A DNA stretch of 64,000 nucleotides from Bicyclus anynana. Lineage: Eukaryota > Arthropoda > Insecta > Lepidoptera > Nymphalidae. Position numbers and translations under genes: made by a program. Every line of letters starts with the position of its first letter. Position 1 is the stretch's first letter. The notes beneath the pieces are model-generated. The model was not told the DNA's origin. It was given only the letters and a program-made list of their open reading frames with translations, and did not search any database. The stretch is taken from contig NC_069095.1 of the NCBI RefSeq assembly GCF_947172395.1, forward strand, positions 8,742,001-8,806,000. Reading direction: 5' to 3'. This document shows positions 37,101-45,814 of the stretch, in pieces.

Positions 37101-37507
37101 CCCGCACTTGAGCTTGCGATGGTATTAAGCTCCATATTTCTTCTCCTAAAAGGAGAGAGGCGACTGACAATGATGAAGTTCAAATAAGGAATATGTCTTG
37201 ATCATACCTGTGAATCGTAGTACCGCGCCGTGTTGGTCAGATCTATTACTGCTCGTAACTTGGGAATTGCTTCCAGAAGTGTTTTAATATCCCATCTGAA
37301 AACAATAACAATACGTTAAATATGTAATATGAATTAATATAAATAAATATTTAAACGCACTTATTTAAGTAATCAAAGGATTAAGATTGAGAGCAAGAAA
37401 ACGGGAATTTAGTTACAAACGATTGATTTTAATAAAGGTAAGTTGAAGAAACTTATAGTTAAAAATACTTACATTTCATTAGAACTAACAACTTTAGCTT
37501 GTACTAT
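18766..37507 (-). CDS. DUSP11: DUSP11/PIR1-like RNA 5'-triphosphatase gene, 5'-partial, six exons
   Basis: Six minus-strand exons (37507-37473, 37295-37208, 36081-36002, 24820-24780, 19430-19323, 19103-18766) join in frame through GT-AG introns of 177, 1126, 11181, 5349 and 219 bases. They give about 229 residues. The product contains VIDLTNTARYYDS, then the phosphatase loop HCTHGLNRTGY (Cys about residue 89, Arg about 95 of the visible part), then IERNNYIADI and a basic, Ser/Arg/Tyr-rich tail ending YDYRYDY. The HCTHGLNRTGY loop is characteristic of the PIR1/DUSP11 branch of cysteine phosphatases, which remove gamma and beta phosphates from 5'-triphosphate RNA and act in the nucleus. The usual N-terminal part (RW..Y..G...G..FI.FKVPL region) is missing, so at least one coding exon lies upstream of 37507 or outside the window. 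Introns are packed with transposable elements. No frame break is seen. Family assignment is firm; the exact 5' structure is unknown. Confidence 0.93.
19323..19430 (-). CDS. DUSP11: DUSP11 catalytic exon (HCTHGLNRTGY loop)
   Basis: This 108-base exon lies between tttcag and gtatgt. It reads DSLVGVHCTHGLNRTGYMVC and then RYMRDRLGISGTEAIK, with Arg split over the next junction. The catalytic Cys codon is at 19408-19410 and the phosphate-binding Arg at 19390-19392, so the HCx5R signature is intact and the enzyme is predicted active. Confidence 0.96.
19431..21055. other. DUSP11 intron, unassigned part
   Basis: Contains a C/G-rich imperfect hairpin around 20060-20100 (CCACCCCTTACACCCC... AGGGGGTGG) and an open minus-strand frame at 20282-20548 (88 codons) without a recognised motif. 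Otherwise nothing identified. Confidence 0.4.
21060..21245 (-). pseudogene. LINE ORF2 3' terminus and tail
   Basis: The minus strand encodes RVWNFLPNSVFPNS then stop, the W-N-x-L-P motif at the end of many non-LTR LINE proteins, followed by GGCATCTTCTAGGCAAGTGC ... CACCATCAGGTGAGATTGTG and an A-rich end. Related to 31490-31790. Confidence 0.72.
21790..21823. repeat. Perfect 14-bp hairpin CTGCAAGCTTATAC
   Basis: CTGCAAGCTTATAC at 21790-21803 and its exact complement at 21810-21823, with loop ATACCG. Lies inside the 5.3-kb intron. Confidence 0.9.
22687..22798 (+). repeat. 112-bp direct repeat, copy 1
   Basis: Runs from ATAAATATTAAATTGTAGG to CGCGCACCGCGATA. It is about 96% identical to 22917-23028. 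Together with the Helitron 3' end between them it forms a head-to-tail arrangement. Confidence 0.9.
22799..22912 (+). mobile_element. Helitron family B 3' region
   Basis: Contains GGCAGGGAGGTAGTTTATAG, GAGGGCCGGATTAAGGAGG and GGGCGGACGAAGTCGCAGGC, as at 38140-38301, but the final CTAG is mutated. Lies between two copies of a 112-bp direct repeat. Confidence 0.78.
22917..23028 (+). repeat. 112-bp direct repeat, copy 2
   Basis: Second copy of 22687-22798. Beyond it the sequence continues TCGTGTAAATCAGAACGCGA and on to about 23120, which the first unit lacks, so the second unit retains more of the original element. Confidence 0.9.
23200..24779. other. DUSP11 intron, unique part with GC-richer block
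   Basis: 23640-24060 has mixed base composition and no repeat signature, with homeodomain-type AATTA cores. Possible regulatory DNA; nothing proven. Confidence 0.35.
24780..24820 (-). CDS. DUSP11: DUSP11 internal exon d (41 nt)
   Basis: This 41-base exon lies between tttcag and gtacgt. It reads FFNAVDTYLGIDK with split codons on both sides (one base completes Lys, one base begins Asp). It supplies the helix before the HC active-site loop. It is isolated between introns of 11.2 and 5.3 kb; only the frame and family context identify it. Confidence 0.88.
24821..28905. other. Large DUSP11 intron, largely unique part
   Basis: No exon or repeat recognised over 4 kb. GC-richer blocks at 25130-25330 and 26440-26900 stand out from the AT-rich surroundings. 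Confidence 0.4.
28912..29220 (+). mobile_element. SINE family B split by an inserted MITE
   Basis: 28912-29025 holds TTAAGAAATTACATAATCAC, GGTGAAGG-like sequence and AGGCCAGCATGGTGG; 29171-29220 holds AGAGGAGACTCGCGCTCAAC and TGAGCCGATAATGAGTTGG. The two halves are separated by 29028-29169. Confidence 0.75.
29028..29169. mobile_element. Short MITE nested in a SINE
   Basis: Left ATCCGCATCGTACGTATCGA...ACGCATCAAACAGATTTT and the complement of the right end ATCGCATCCATCGTATCGGA...ACGCATCGCATCAAACGGAT are inverted repeats of about 40 bases. About 142 bp, no coding capacity. Confidence 0.7.
29925..30110 (-). repeat. LINE-type 3' repeat (minus strand)
   Basis: The plus strand reads AAATCAAAATTCATTTATTT, AAGCACTTTTGAAACGTCAA and GAGCTGGCAAGAACCTCAAC. 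I recognise this as the inverse complement of a very abundant lepidopteran retroelement 3' end. Confidence 0.65.
30934..31075 (+). repeat. Retroelement 3' repeat with GTCT microsatellite
   Basis: AACCCCCTACGCTAAAAGAG, GACGTGTCTGTCTGTCTGTG and GCTCCCGAACGGATGATGCG; same family as 6114-6265. Confidence 0.7.
31490..31790 (+). pseudogene. LINE ORF2 3' terminus, frameshifted, with tail
   Basis: One frame reads VIDIPRTRTICFFVSYT and, after a one-base shift, RITRIWNSLPNEVSSS then stop. PRTRT ... WNSLP is typical of the end of non-LTR LINE proteins. The tail reads TACCATCAGGTGAGATCGTG ... AGCTTATTCCTTATAAAAAA. Dead, 5'-truncated copy. Confidence 0.75.
31791..31936 (-). mobile_element. Helitron family A relic (minus strand)
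   Basis: CCTCGTGGTTTAACCAGCG..., ATAGCCTATGGTAATTCC and TTTCAAATCGGTTTAG are degraded counterparts of the family A 3' half read in reverse. No clean ends. Confidence 0.5.
31937..32205 (+). mobile_element. tRNA-derived SINE, family B
   Basis: Head TATGACCTCTGCCTCTGATA and B box GGTTCGAATTC, body TTTCAGTTATGTGCATCTTA, GTGAAGGAAAAACATCGTGA, tail TAATATGGGTTGATAATGAT. The first bases of the head are altered. Confidence 0.82.
32206..32930. other. DUSP11 intron, unassigned
   Basis: No coding exon or repeat recognised. Confidence 0.35.
32935..33400 (-). mobile_element. SINE family B interrupted twice
   Basis: The minus-strand SINE is recognisable at 32935-33058 (GCGTTAGGCTAATAGCTGGT, GCAGGTCTCCTCACGATG), 33179-33214 (AGCACATGATATTTAATTTCC) and again at 33369-33385 (ATAAAATGCACC). 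The gaps are an unassigned 120-bp piece and a MITE. Confidence 0.65.
33215..33364. mobile_element. MITE of about 150 bp nested in a SINE
   Basis: Left CCATTGACGGTCAATTATTC...TCACG..CTGCAGC and the complement of the right end CCATAGACGATCAATTCTTC...TCACG..CTGCAGC are inverted repeats of about 35 bases. Ends may extend a few bases further. No transposase. Confidence 0.82.
33665..33812 (+). repeat. RTE-type LINE 3' fragment
   Basis: Encodes KRFAGSRWMLA and, after a T-run, SKRPMSTVDVYRLL in shifted frames; ends GTGATGATGATGATGAC. Same family as 6470-6662. Confidence 0.72.
33813..34482. repeat. Degraded repeat material
   Basis: 33880-33915 is a G-rich run of GGGTAGG units; on the minus strand 34065-34095 holds a B-box-like GGTTCGAATTC. 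Probably an old SINE or similar; boundaries not found. Confidence 0.4.
34483..34993. mobile_element. 511-bp inverted-repeat DNA element, TA target duplication
   Basis: Left GGTCGGATTCCCACTATACG and the complement of the right end GGCCGGGTTCCCACTACGCC match over about 38 bases, through to AACTGCC/GATTTGCC. TA lies at both borders (34481-34482 and 34994-34995). The interior is GC-rich and has no recognisable transposase. Superfamily not assigned. Confidence 0.83.
35105..35579. mobile_element. hAT-type MITE of 475 bp with perfect 8-bp target duplication
   Basis: Ends CAGGGTTCCCAACT and (complement of right end) CAGTGTTACCAACT; hAT elements typically begin CAG.G. TTCACTAG is present on both sides (35097-35104 and 35580-35587), the 8-bp duplication expected of hAT. 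TTTAGGGG motifs cluster at both ends. No transposase frame, so it depends on an element elsewhere. Confidence 0.88.
36002..36081 (-). CDS. DUSP11: DUSP11 internal exon c
   Basis: This 80-base exon lies between ttgcag and gtaagt. It reads EFKSAGILHTKLLMPGRIIP and then PETTVTK, the last codon being completed by the next exon. It matches the family region that follows RYYD and contains the K.L.MPG.I.P stretch before the helix leading to the active site. The following intron is 11.2 kb. Confidence 0.9.
36570..36890 (-). repeat. LINE 3' end (minus strand)
   Basis: The minus strand ends TTTTTAACCGACTTCAAAAA GGAGGAGG..., a tail I recognise from lepidopteran non-LTR elements, preceded by an 85-codon open frame (36888-36631) of unknown meaning. 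Lies in the 1.1-kb DUSP11 intron region. Confidence 0.55.
37208..37295 (-). CDS. DUSP11: DUSP11 internal exon b (IDLTNT motif)
   Basis: This 88-base exon lies between tttcag and the donor gtatga. It reads WDIKTLLEAIPKLRAVIDLT and then NTARYYDSQ. The IDLTNT.RYY segment is a strongly conserved strand and loop of PIR1-type RNA phosphatases. It ends on a complete codon. Confidence 0.92.
37473..37507 (-). CDS. DUSP11: DUSP11 internal exon a (35-nt microexon)
   Basis: Acceptor tttcag precedes and donor gtaagt follows this 35-base exon. It reads IVQAKVVSSNE plus the first two bases of an Ile codon. It sits where the family has the variable segment between the FKVPL region and the helix before the IDLT strand. 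The phase at its 3' end fits the next exon exactly. It is short enough to be missed by gene finders. Confidence 0.8.
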
Positions 37508-37509
37508 CT

Positions 37510-37796
37510 GAAACAAATAAAAGCACAGTTAATCCTAGTCGTCAAGGTCAAGCAAGCTTAAGAAGATATCGTCTAATTACATATATGTAACACTTTCTAG
37601 AAATTTCGGCGCCATTAGCACATACCATTGTGGCTATAGACAATAGTACTTTGAAAATGCCGCACGTAGGCGACACTGCACTGATAAGAGACCTGATCAA
37701 TCATCGGCTGGCCCTACCTCACCGGTGTCGTTGACCTGTCCGAGGGCCACCTGATGGGATCAAGTTTTATGAGATTTTCTAAATTAGTTAACTCGT
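37510..37796. other. GC-richer island just upstream of first visible DUSP11 exon
   Basis: 37600-37760 is clearly richer in G and C than the flanks (TTTCGGCGCCATTAG, GCCGCACGTAGGCGAC, CTCACCGGTGTCGTTGACC). No coding frame matching the missing DUSP11 N-terminus was found here. Confidence 0.4.
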
Positions 37797-38095
37797 ACAC
37801 TTCAACTGATTCGTTGGTCCAGGAGTTAGTCTATGAGGTCTTGGATTTGAGTTCTGGTCAGGATTCGACAAATTGAGTTTTTCTTTCTCCCAAGAAGTTT
37901 TCAGCAAGAATTCTTAGTTGAGAAAGCTGCTAGTGGTGCACCCCTGTGCCACAGACAACACGCTAAGCCGTCGGTTTTGATCATTATCATTAAAATCTGA
38001 TATCGAGAGATCGTTATCCGTAAACTCGCCAACCCACATTGAAACAGAGTGATGAGTATTATCCTCCTTTAATCACTCTTCTATAAGTTAAGAGA
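37797..38095 (+). mobile_element. tRNA-derived SINE, family D
   Basis: Head GATTCGTTGGTCCAGGAGTT, body TGAGTTTTTCTTTCTCCCAA, AGAAGTTTTCAGCAAGAATT and ACACGCTAAGCCGTCGGTTT, tail AACTCGCCAACCCACATTGA. I recognise this from many lepidopteran genomes. The B box is degenerate. Confidence 0.75.
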
Positions 38096-38139
38096 TCTGC
38101 TGGCCTATTCACCAATTTGGTCTTTATTAACAACCGATA

Positions 38140-38301
38140 ATACGAAAGGTCATTCATCACAAAATCTCAAAAACCGCTTGACATAGATGAAATTTGGCAG
38201 AGAGGTAGTTTATAGATAGTAGAAATCGGCTAAGAAAGGATTTTGCCAGAGGGCCGGATTAAAGAGGTCTAAGGGCGGACGAAGCCACTGGCGTCCGCTA
38301 G
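38140..38301 (+). mobile_element. Helitron family B, 3' end intact
   Basis: AATTTGGCAGAGAGGTAGTT, GAGGGCCGGATTAAAGAGG and GGGCGGACGAAGCCACTGGC, then GTCCGCTAG and host T. The GCGGAC...GTCCGC pair is the 3' hairpin. 5' limit uncertain. Confidence 0.8.
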
Positions 38302-38914
38302 TTTAGTATATGTCAACAAACATACGTCAATGTTAATGAATTAGCCTACTGGTCCAGTATTGATCCGTTAAAATAGAATGCTACTGATGAACTCTTATAC
38401 TTCAGACGTCACTATGAATCAGAAATCCACGTCCTTCGAAGAAGCATTTAAGTTTTTAAAAATAAATGAACATTAGATTTTTTTGAGAACCGTAATATTT
38501 TATCAAAACCGGTGAACATAAATCCCGAAACCCATCACCACTGCACCGCAGGCAGAGATATTTAGTTAAAAATTTTCAATTTCGCCCAAAAACACCTTAA
38601 ATAAAATGTCAGGTGCCTAATAATAGGTTGTTATGGTAGCAATAACTTATCTTCAGTGTTGACAAGATTGAAAAAGATTATGGTAAAAGTATTGAACGCC
38701 AGGAGGCGTGTGTTAAAGGGGTTAATTTTTAATTTGGATTCGCTGGTGGCCATTAAAAAAATGGCTGTCCATTTAAAATTTTGCATTACATACAGTGCAT
38801 AACTGATGTTTCATTTGGATGAGTTAACATTTTAATAAAAGAATAAGATTGCCTTCCATTGGAGGGAGGAAAGCAAAAAATCAGCAACAACAAATAATAC
38901 TGTGTAAGGCGTAA

Positions 38915-39184
38915 TATCGAATTATTAGCAAGTTAACGAAAAGAAAAGTCAATGCAGTAAAATTTTAATAATACCTCTATATCAAAGCGAAAGACCATCT
39001 ACTTGACATGATGAGGACAAAGATGAAGTTCACTTTAAGGAGGTTTAAAGACTCTATAAAGTTTAAGGGAAAAAATGCAGAAAATGATTTCCACGCGGAC
39101 GGAGTCGCGGACGTCCGCTAGTATCGAATAATTAGCAAGTTAACGAAACGAAAAGTAAATGCAGTAAAACATTAATAATGCCTC
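38915..39184 (+). mobile_element. 63-bp direct repeats bracketing a Helitron family B 3' end
   Basis: TATCGAATTATTAGCAAG...ACCTC at 38915-38977 and TATCGAATAATTAGCAAG...GCCTC at 39122-39184 are about 90% identical. Between them 38978-39121 ends CGCGGACGTCCGCTAG, a Helitron 3' terminus, and the second repeat starts at the very next base. Confidence 0.8.
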
Positions 39185-39189
39185 ATAAT

Positions 39190-41900
39190 AAATCTTTGAT
39201 TACCCGCTGACACGCCCGACAGGGCAATCGCATTAAACGTGAATGTCGCATACGCCGTTGAAAGTAAATTTGTCATTTTTACGACGCACCAAGTTACAAA
39301 TTAAAGTACGAAAATAAGTGCCACCAACAGGGATAATCGCAGATAAATTAATTAGGAACTGACATAAGCAAATGTAAAATGTCGACACATTAAACACTTG
39401 CGTGTACCTACAGAGAACGAAAGCATATAAAAAATTAAGTAGCTATTCTTAAATTTATTTATTTGCGAAAGTATTACTTACATTGCAGCATTCGTCTCTT
39501 TTAAACAATACCCAGTGAAAGACGATGATTCAATCTAGCCCATAAACACTTATAAAATTAAGTTTTTGTATCAATAAAAAAAAAATCACAGCTAGAAATT
39601 CTGGTCAAATACGGTTGAATAAAGGATTGCAGCCGTTTCCGAAATGGTGAAATATTTTAGGCGCCAAAAGACAGGCCTCATAAAATGCACAGACAAACGC
39701 ACAATATAGTGAGTCAATTCAAACGCCTCTTACAGCCAGGCCACGGAAACAAGTGGCGAAAACAGCTATACGAATGGCGGTACGGTAGGAGAAGTGGTGA
39801 TAAAAACCACCAATATATATATTTATTTTGGCTCGACGTCCAAATAAAGTCCAATATATCTCAAATATTTATATGAGTAATTCTCCACCAAGTATCAATA
39901 TCCGATGCTATGATCGAAAATATAAAAATTTTGGTATGTAGCTGTAAAGTTTTAAGTAAAAAGAGGGTGCTAAGGTAAAATATTCACGTTGGTTGTTGTA
40001 AGTGGATACATTTCCATACTAAGATTTCGCCGAGACGCGTCGCTCGTCTCACCTCGCAATTTTTTGCTACAGCGAATGTCTCGTGGCCAGACCGTTAGTG
40101 CCAGTATTGTATTTCAATTCACCCGTTTCTAACAGTTCAATTTCAGTACGAATCAATTTGCATCACAAACGCGACTTGTAGTTTTACCGCAAGTAGTTTA
40201 CTTCAAGCACTACATCACCTACTTTCACGCACCATGATGTTACGCTGTGAGTTTCTGGAAGAATATTGTCGCAGTGATAAATCTACTGAAATATTCGTAT
40301 ATACTTGATTTTAATTGTCTCCTGTTCAAGCTATCTTCTATTTCGATGGAAATTCGGCTACGTAGCAGTCTATAAATAATTTATAACTTCAACGTTCAGT
40401 CAGAAACGCAGCATCATCGATCAGGATATTTAGGAGACAATAATTTTATTCCTGTGTCTACAAGATTCAATTTATGGACAATTTATCTAACGCGCAGCAC
40501 GTTGCAGTGCATTGTAGTGTTTTTGACAATCATCGGATCCGTTACGTCGTTTATTCGAATGGTAATGATGGCATAATTGACAGAGGGCAACTATTGTTCC
40601 CATTGTGTTCTATTGATATTAGGGTTTTGTCGCCTTGTAATGGAGGAACTTTTGTTATTGTTTTAAAGATCGTTACTCACTCGTTCCCCTTTTGACACCA
40701 ATGATGTAAATTGAAAAAAGGTGGAGTAGGCATTCAAATATTTAATCTTTCACATTCACGGTTAACACTTTTGTAATATTACGAAAGACATGAATTTAAT
40801 TATATATATCGAGCAAGGCGTAACGTAAAATTATTTAAACTCACGATAACGATAGCTGATTAATGTCATGGAATTGCACACAGAGTTCGATATGTCAGAA
40901 AATAAAAACTATAATGAAAAGCTCTAACAACTTGGACGTTAATCCCCTCGTCATGGCCGTCTATTACAAGTAAGTCATTAAAGTTAACACGTTGTATTGT
41001 ATAATGACTTTCGTAATCCCTGGTGTCAGAGTAATTGATATGTGGCGAGCATTTCATGCATGCGGGCTTGTCGACAGCCCAAACTCTTAAATCATATATT
41101 ACTGATTTCTTTATTAATTCAAGCAATATACGGGTGTCAACTATTAAAAGTAGACAGGACATTGGATATAACGGGGGAACGATAACTAAATCAATGAATA
41201 AAAAAGTTCTACTATTATAAACGATAACTCGATATCGATGCCGGTGAAGTTCTACATAAACAAGTAAAAGAAATGGCCCGTAAAATCGGATTCCGTTTTC
41301 GTTTCGAGCGATTAATCGAATAAAAACCTAGTGGATCGGATGTCGGGGGCATTTATCGCGCCTAATTGCGACCACCGCGCCGAAAATCGGCTTCGAAACG
41401 AGTTGGGTGGTGTGATGGGCTTCGATGATACCCTTTTTAAAGGAGCCATGCTTCTATTATTGTTTAAGGAACACATAGGACTATTATGATTCTTCATATG
41501 AGAAAGATGTCTAGATTTATAATAAAACAAACCTTTAGTTAACGTTATCATCACTTATGGTGTATTAGGATTATCTACTTTTAAATTTATTTAAGAATCT
41601 AAGTCTAAGTATGTACTGCAAATGCGTAGAATTGCAATATGCTAGTTAGATACAGTTCTTAGTGTAGGAAATATTATATTTTATAATGTAAAAGTAAAGA
41701 GAAACTACAAGGATTTCCACTAATACTTTCCTAGAATATTTATACACGTATGTGTAGCCTCTCTAACTATTTAAACACTTATAGTAAAGATTTTAATCGT
41801 GGTAATGGTTGAAGTACTATGTTAAATCATTTTGAAATTAAAATCACAAGACAGAATATGATCATATAACTGAAATGAAATAATATTAAAAACAAGTGTA
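39190..41900. other. Unassigned, mostly unique sequence
   Basis: No exon recognised. 41270-41430 is a GC-richer patch with ATTA cores (GAGCGATTAATCGAATAA). Several open frames of 60-98 codons have no motif. Confidence 0.4.
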
Positions 41901-41904
41901 CAAA

Positions 41905-42186
41905 TCACTCTGTAACAGTATCGTTTATTAAAGCTTTTTTATTACTACTGCGAAACTCCTCAAAGAGAAGTCGTAAGTCGTAACCAAATCTGGAAAATAT
42001 TTCAATCCTATGTGGTCGCACTACACAGTTTTGCAGAATTGAATTTTTATCAAATTCACTGCAGTGAGGCTTGGAATTTCTATTCGCGCATTTAAATCGT
42101 AGCTCAGATGGACTATTACGTACAAATGACTGTATAGAATCAAACCAGATGAGCAAACAGATGGAAAGGAGAAATGCAGTCTCCAT
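41905..42186 (-). CDS. Possible small secreted protein, unrecognised
   Basis: A 93-codon frame begins METAFLLSICLLIWFDSIQS, which looks like a cleavable signal peptide, then has three Cys (around residues 33, 42 and 54) and a charged C-terminus ending NDTVTE. Single exon, no family recognised. An AATAAA lies inside the frame rather than after it, and a competing frame runs on the other strand, so it may be chance. Confidence 0.22.
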   Translation of the reverse strand: METAFLLSICLLIWFDSIQSFVRNSPSELRFKCANRNSKPHCSEFDKNSILQNCVVRPHRIEIFSRFGYDLRLLFEEFRSSNKKALINDTVTE

Positions 42187-42714
42187 ACAAACTCGGGTTC
42201 AAAATATACAAATGATAGAGCTGAAAATTGGCCATAAATTAGTACAATTAAGAAAAACTCATCAGGCAAATTTTCAAAGAAATCTATATTTGGCTAATCA
42301 GTTAAATTACTTAGGCATTAATCTGTATCCCTTTGACATACAATTCATTGTATTATGTGTCTAACTGACAGGGGACAGTTTTAATAAGGATTTGACACTA
42401 ACTTGACATATCTAAACAAATTATGGTAATAATGATATTTGGCAATGACATCTTTCATTGAGTGACTTTGACATTTCCAGCCCGCGTTTGCAAAGACAAT
42501 TGACAATCAGTGAAATACGCATCAAAGAGGATATATAAATAACTACGATCGGTGTGAAAATAATGGAATCAGCTTTTTTTTCCCTGTTGACAAATATTAT
42601 GATATGATATGCTAAGATTCTAATGGAGTAATCTAGTAAAATATACAAGATTTCATTTGATTGGGTTTAAAGAATAAGGAAATCACTCATATTATTAAAT
42701 GTTTAATTAATTTC

Positions 42715-42900
42715 CAACGGACGCCCACTCGCGTAAAATTCTATTTTTACAAATCTCGCGAAAACGAAAGATGTTTCCATTATATTCATTATAAACCAAG
42801 ATACAATATATCTCCACTCCAACCAAATCAGTCTAGTAGTTATGGCGTGAAAGAGTAACTAACATACATACACAACAACATACACACAGGTCTTAATGTG
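42715..42900 (-). repeat. Transposon relic (minus strand)
   Basis: CCAAATCAGTCTAGTAGTTA and GTGAAAGAGTAACTAACATA resemble the body of a Helitron-like or similar repeat also glimpsed at 49555-49680. Confidence 0.45.
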
Positions 42901-43559
42901 ATTAGTGTACTAATTGAAACGTAAATTAACTATCTAGAATGTTTCGTTCGATAGTTTTATATAAAACGGTTTTAAAACCAGTTTCAGTGCCGGTATCATA
43001 AGAGACGATAACTCGCGCGGATCATAAAGGATACCCAAACATGTAAATGTAATCACGATTGGACACACCGAAGTTTTTGACAGCGCTCAGTTAATAACCA
43101 CCAAATATTGCACATGATAACTGGAAGACGTTTAAAAGAAATAACGTGGAACACCCACCTTTCATCGTCCTCATTACTGCGGAAAAGAAATTTAAAGTAA
43201 CAAGGAAATGTATACATTTAACTCTGGAAGTGTTACAAAAGGAATTATATTTTGATATTAACAAAGAAGATAAAAATTAAAAATAATAGTGTTGTGGTTA
43301 CAAAACGTCAGACTAAAGTAAAGTAGGTCATTATACGGGAACTAATATGGTTATGCACGTATTTAATTTCCAATGATTTCTTTGGAAAGGAGTTCTGCTG
43401 ATAATATTCAACTAAGTAACGTTAACATCTGATTAGGAAGTCCATTGGTCTATCAAGATTATTTTAATGCAGTTTTAGTTTGAATATGACTCCTTTTGTA
43501 TAATCTCCACACAATATAGATCATAATTCCACGGTTTGGTATGAAAACAAGACAGTCAA

Positions 43560-43770
43560 GAAAGCTGATTACACGGTGCTCCCACGATCTCATGCCCTGG
43601 CGGCGCGGAGTACGAAACTTAGCGCGTACGTGTCAAAAGATGTAATTATGAAGAAATCCAATCAGCGGGCGCGCGATCCGGCGCGAGCGACGACGTTGAT
43701 TGAGCGATAAATTTATTGAAGATAAATCGCCTTATCGCGACAAATCAGTAGCTGATATATCTGGTGTACC
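43560..43770. other. GC-rich non-repetitive island
   Basis: Contains CCCTGGCGGCGCGGAGTACG, CAGCGGGCGCGCGATCCGGC and TTATTGAAGATAAATCGCC. Stands out in AT-rich surroundings and matches none of the repeats seen here; candidate regulatory DNA. Confidence 0.3.
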
Positions 43771-43774
43771 CTTT

Positions 43775-45015
43775 TTAATGCCAGAGCGGAAAGAACAAGG
43801 GGACATTTATGTTCACGACGTGTTACGAGAATCGCTTTAAACGGACATTTAAGTCCGATCAATTACATACACATTTTTAATTAAATTAGTTCATTAACAA
43901 AAACATATTTAGATTTTTTATTACACGCGTTGGGAGAATATTATTATGGTCATATAAAAGGACCTCACTCTCTCGGAATCTCACTGGCTCGGCATGCGTG
44001 CCATCAAAATATTTCAACAAGTAAAAGTTAAATCGAAGATCATACAATTTAATAAAGAAAAAGTAATAAGAAACGTTTAAGGAAAAGAAGACTTATTAAC
44101 CTACAGTTTAAACGAATAAGCCAACTTCGAAATTTAAGATATCGCAAGCGTGAGCGATAAATTTTATGAAAATGTTTGATTATGTCTTGTTGTCAATAAA
44201 GACTACCTACTCAAAACAATCAGACAAAGAAATTTAATAGCAAAGCTAAATATGAAAATGATCATAACATGAATATTCCCAGACAGATGAATCTCAACAC
44301 GACTTTTAAAATACAATGCCTTCTTGGAGCGGTCGTTTAATAATGTGAAAATATCATGTCCTTGTAGGCGTATTGATGGCGCCCTGAAACTGCGATATAA
44401 ATTCTGATACGTTCACTTGAAAAATATTTTATGCGATGTCCCGAGGCGGCACATGTGGGACATATATTATGAAAGCGAAAAAAAACTAGAATCTGTAAAA
44501 TTAATCTATCCACGGCGCCTCGCACACCTCAACAAATCACAACGTTTTATATTGTACGTAGCAAATGTGAGCCCGCGGCGGGTATAGCACTAAACAGCCT
44601 GACTAATTAGACGCACTAGGCAACAAAGGGCGGTCATATGATCTAAAGAACAACGTTTTACAGCCAATAGCTGGTATAATGAACTCTATTGTTATCGACA
44701 TAAAGACAAAGGGAATGGAATGAGGTAAGTGGCAAGTGTATTCAAAGCGACGTGTGATGGCGGCGTATGATAGGCCGCCCACACGAGGCGCCGCGCGGCG
44801 AAATTCGTGAGAAGTGCTCTGGCGCCGCGACCGACCAAACGACTTGTACGAGATATTAAACTTCATAGACATTTCGTTAAAAAGCTTGCAATTGAAGCAG
44901 TAAAAACTTGCTCAAACATAAATCTAAACTAAAATAAAATACTAGTACCTACCAGTACTATTAACATGCATTAGTTTAATTACAATTACATACCACGCAC
45001 TTTCTAATTATTAAT
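43775..45015. other. Unassigned sequence with GC-rich patch 44750-44840
   Basis: No gene or repeat recognised. The patch holds GAGGCGCCGCGCGGCGAAAT. Confidence 0.35.
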
Positions 45016-45019
45016 TAAA

Positions 45020-45199
45020 CTAGCCGACGCCGCGCGGTTTCAACCGCGTGGTTCTCGTTCCCGTAGGAATATAGGGATAATATATAGCCTATAGCCTTCT
45101 TCGATAAATGGGCTATCTAACACTGAAATAATATTTAAAATCGGACCAGTAGTTCCTAAGATCAAACAAACATACAAAGCTTTATAATATTAGTATAGA
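45020..45199 (-). mobile_element. Non-autonomous Helitron, family A, complete (minus strand)
   Basis: Minus strand starts TCTATACTAATATTATAAAG, includes GGAACTACTGGTCCGATTTT, hairpin CGCGGTTGAAACCGCG and ends CGGCTAG before host T. About 180 bp. Confidence 0.9.
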
Positions 45200-45810
45200 T
45201 AAAAGAATTTAGCTAGTGGAAGAAAATAGAAAAGCATTTAATTAACACATTGAAATTATTATTAGATAATGTAACTTTTGATTATAAATATGAACAATAA
45301 AACCATCTTTGCACAGTTCTGTGAATTCATTTTTTTAATTTGAGTAACAAAATATTGTTTTAATTGTCACTCAAATTTTTAAACTAAAAGCATTCTCATT
45401 TAAACCAAAATTATTATCTCAGCTGAATTTTAAAAGGTTTACGAAATATTAAGTCAAATTAGAATTCATAAAAGTGTGTATTTGGCAACTCTTTTATCTC
45501 AACACATAAAACAACATTTTGCAACCGATATTATTGCAAATATCACCAAAAGAAGCTACTTGTGAAACCATTAAAAAGATCAATTATAAGTTCGTGTATT
45601 ATTTTTAATAAATTCATTTATTTATCATTAAGCAAGTTACCGTGATTTACTTTATTCCGATTAATGCGCGCTGCTTATAAAAGGATAAGCAAAATTAAAT
45701 CTCAGTTCTGGTTCCAACTCTTTTACGCAATTACGAGTATAAAATTTTTGTATAAAAGTATGTAAAAGTAAGTAGCTGTAAGTTAATCTTTTCCTGTACT
45801 AAATTACCTT
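45200..45810. other. Unassigned AT-rich sequence
   Basis: No gene or repeat recognised. Confidence 0.4.
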
Positions 45811-45814
45811 TTTG

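Noticed and set aside
40600..40700. Minus-strand TKVPPLQGDK as the missing DUSP11 N-terminal exon
   Set aside because: KVPP is the only resemblance; the expected GT.FI.F before it and a donor in the right phase are absent.
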